From assembly GCA_016283275.1 (NCBI GenBank), contig JAEEMP010000064.1:1-64000 (forward strand): a stretch of 64,000 bases of DNA. The letters are read 5' to 3'. The stretch is from Lachnospiraceae bacterium (GTDB lineage Bacteria; Bacillota; Clostridia; Lachnospirales; Lachnospiraceae). Below the pieces are notes generated by a model that saw only the letters and a list, made by a program, of their open reading frames with translations, had not been told where the DNA came from and made no database searches. Positions within the stretch are counted from its first letter, which is position 1, and each line of letters starts with the position of its first letter. Position numbers and translations under genes: made by a program. Of this stretch, positions 62,877 to 64,000 are shown in pieces.

Positions 62877-63653
62877 TTAATGCCATATCTTCTTGTAACG
62901 TCCACATTTCTCCTTGATCTGTTCCATCATATATCGTGCATAAGCCTTTGCAAGATCCATATCATATGATATATCTATACCTTCTGTATATTCTTTCATC
63001 GCTTCCCTTATCAAGCAATGATACTTTTCAGGTATGCAGTTGTATGCCCATTCTCCGCCCTCTTTCTTGGAAAGAACAAGCCCGTCTTTGACATAGGCAA
63101 GCACTCTTGTCAGATTCAATATGATATACATCGGATTATCTGCAATTTCTTCTTCCGCATCAGCAATATCATTTCGGATCGAGTCAATGTAATCCTGCCT
63201 CGGAACATCGGCAAAAATCTCTTTTATCGGAGCTCCGCACAGACACTTTCCTCTATGATTGATAATCGTAAAATGAGCCGCAAGGTCTTTATCCTCGCCC
63301 TTCATTTTTGAGATATAATCATCCGGATTGCTTCTGTACCAATCAAGATGCGCAACGGAAAAATGTAGTTCAAAGGGTGTCGGATAAACAAAAGGGGCGC
63401 AAGAACTTTGTTTAACAACACTCATTTCAATCCCTTTTGCAGGTCCCTTGCAGTTTAATTCCACTACTATGTCCATAAAAGCTTTTTTTACTGCATCCGG
63501 TATAGCTTCTTTCACAACTACGATCAGATCTATATCGCTTTTATCAGGATTATAACATCCCATAACAGCAGAACCATGCAGGTATACTCCTACCAGGTTA
63601 TCCTGAAAGATTTCTTTTGACTTTTCTGAAAAACAATTTATAACCGGATCCAT
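62877..63653 (-). CDS. AadA/ANT(9)-like nucleotidyltransferase (DUF4111 type)
   Basis: 258 residues. N-terminal nucleotidyltransferase with LHGSAVMGCYNPDKSDIDLIVV (GS...D-x-D) and Glu in GIEMSVV; C-terminal DUF4111-like helical domain with ILNLTRVLAYVKDGLVLSKKEGGEWA, as in streptomycin/spectinomycin adenylyltransferases AadA and Aad9. The resemblance is to the family rather than to a known resistance gene; activity on spectinomycin is possible. It overlaps the peptidase E gene by 16 bases. Confidence 0.88.
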   Translation of the reverse strand: MDPVINCFSEKSKEIFQDNLVGVYLHGSAVMGCYNPDKSDIDLIVVVKEAIPDAVKKAFMDIVVELNCKGPAKGIEMSVVKQSSCAPFVYPTPFELHFSVAHLDWYRSNPDDYISKMKGEDKDLAAHFTIINHRGKCLCGAPIKEIFADVPRQDYIDSIRNDIADAEEEIADNPMYIILNLTRVLAYVKDGLVLSKKEGGEWAYNCIPEKYHCLIREAMKEYTEGIDISYDMDLAKAYARYMMEQIKEKCGRYKKIWH

Positions 63654-64000
63654 TTATCATTTGTGCAGATTTGCTTCTGCTCCCCATTCTTAATACTGTA
63701 TGCTTCCCCATAAATCGTCTCTGTTCCATTATCTGCAACAATGAAACTCCCATTATTCAAAGCAATTATCTCGTGTCCCATGCTGTCGGAGTATGTAATA
63801 TCCTCTATCAGTCTCATCCCGTCAAGCATTTCATCCCTCAGCGCTTCGAAATGAGGAAAAATATTGGTTTTTGTTATTCCAAGGCCACTGATCCATCTCT
63901 GATAATTCGGATCAATTGCCTCCCCCGGAAGCTCCGGACCTGCGTAAACCATTTCTGCGCAGTTCATGGAGCCTGCACTCCATGCAATAAGAAGTCCATC
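63638..64000 (-). CDS. Peptidase E (family S51), 5' part outside window
   Basis: The visible 120 residues begin DGLLIAWSAGSMN, which contains the S51 nucleophile box (W/G-x-S-A-G-S), followed by the family blocks AIDPNYQRWISGLGIT, FPHFEALRDEMLDG and a C-terminal GSFIVADNGTETIYGEAYSI. Peptidase E cleaves Asp-X dipeptides in the cytoplasm; cyanophycinase is a relative. The N-terminal half lies outside the window on the right. It overlaps the AadA-like gene, so the two are probably translated together. Confidence 0.85.
   Translation of the reverse strand, partial: DGLLIAWSAGSMNCAEMVYAGPELPGEAIDPNYQRWISGLGITKTNIFPHFEALRDEMLDGMRLIEDITYSDSMGHEIIALNNGSFIVADNGTETIYGEAYSIKNGEQKQICTNDKWIRL

Noticed and set aside
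1..64000. CRISPR arrays, tRNA or rRNA genes, prophage or insertion sequences
   Set aside because: No regularly spaced repeats, cloverleaf-like sequences, transposase or phage genes were found on reading both strands.

Overview
The window looks like chromosome of a Gram-positive, flagellated gut or rumen anaerobe of the Lachnospiraceae, probably Butyrivibrio or a close relative. The grounds are: Firmicute-type ribosome binding sites and sigma-A promoters, many c-di-GMP proteins (one GGDEF, one degenerate GGDEF, one EAL, two HD-GYP), a beta-glucosidase with the reversed GH3 domain order known from Butyrivibrio and Ruminococcus, a cell-anchored pullulanase, and a fragment ending like a flagellin. 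No rRNA, tRNA, CRISPR array, phage or insertion sequence was recognised. Nearly all genes lie on the minus strand; the exceptions are the EAL gene (27060-27770) and the MFS/ArsR pair (58985-61355).

Left part (1-28.9 kb). The end of a sugar operon (GT2 glycosyltransferase cut by the window edge, DegT aminotransferase) is followed by nhaC, a lipoprotein/membrane-protein pair, and purC behind a well-matched ZTP (pfl) riboswitch with an intrinsic terminator. An OhrR-like regulator is coupled to a thiol peroxidase; their promoter carries an OhrR-type palindrome exactly between -35 and -10. A signalling operon (16494 down to 8387) joins an HD-GYP protein, a 1592-residue HD-GYP/CACHE/histidine kinase/REC/HPt fusion, a two-REC response regulator and a solute-binding lipoprotein without permeases. 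Then come xth, an sseB/hydrolase/hydrolase/nuclease-like operon, a GH3 enzyme, a diguanylate cyclase, an ABC exporter, the EAL protein and a small membrane-protein operon.

Middle (28.9-41.2 kb). A six-gene operon reads signal peptidase I, degenerate GGDEF membrane protein, ECF-like sigma factor, probable anti-sigma factor, acidic surface protein, and a 2190-residue surface protein built from MBG-like repeats. A candidate ECF promoter precedes the two surface-protein genes. I read this as a dedicated surface-display module. Next to it are an aquaporin, an unrecognised 54-residue protein and a PTS EIIC-like transporter.

Glycan island (41.3-50.5 kb). Eight tightly overlapping genes, visibly more A/T-rich than the flanks, encode a beta-propeller-like protein, a GT2, two polysaccharide pyruvyl transferases, two radical SAM/SPASM proteins, a GT32-like transferase and a polysaccharide-deacetylase-like protein. 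Four of them share a Rossmann-like module. A flagellin-like 3' end sits right at the downstream border. This is the most likely place for an undescribed pathway: a radical-SAM-dependent surface or flagellar glycan.

Right part (50.8-64 kb). Cell-anchored pullulanase, GNATs, a GT11 fucosyltransferase-like protein, an ABC exporter, a methyltransferase, an MFS/ArsR pair with repeated palindromic operators, and a resistance-like cluster (AadE-like, GNAT, AadA-like, and peptidase E cut by the window edge).
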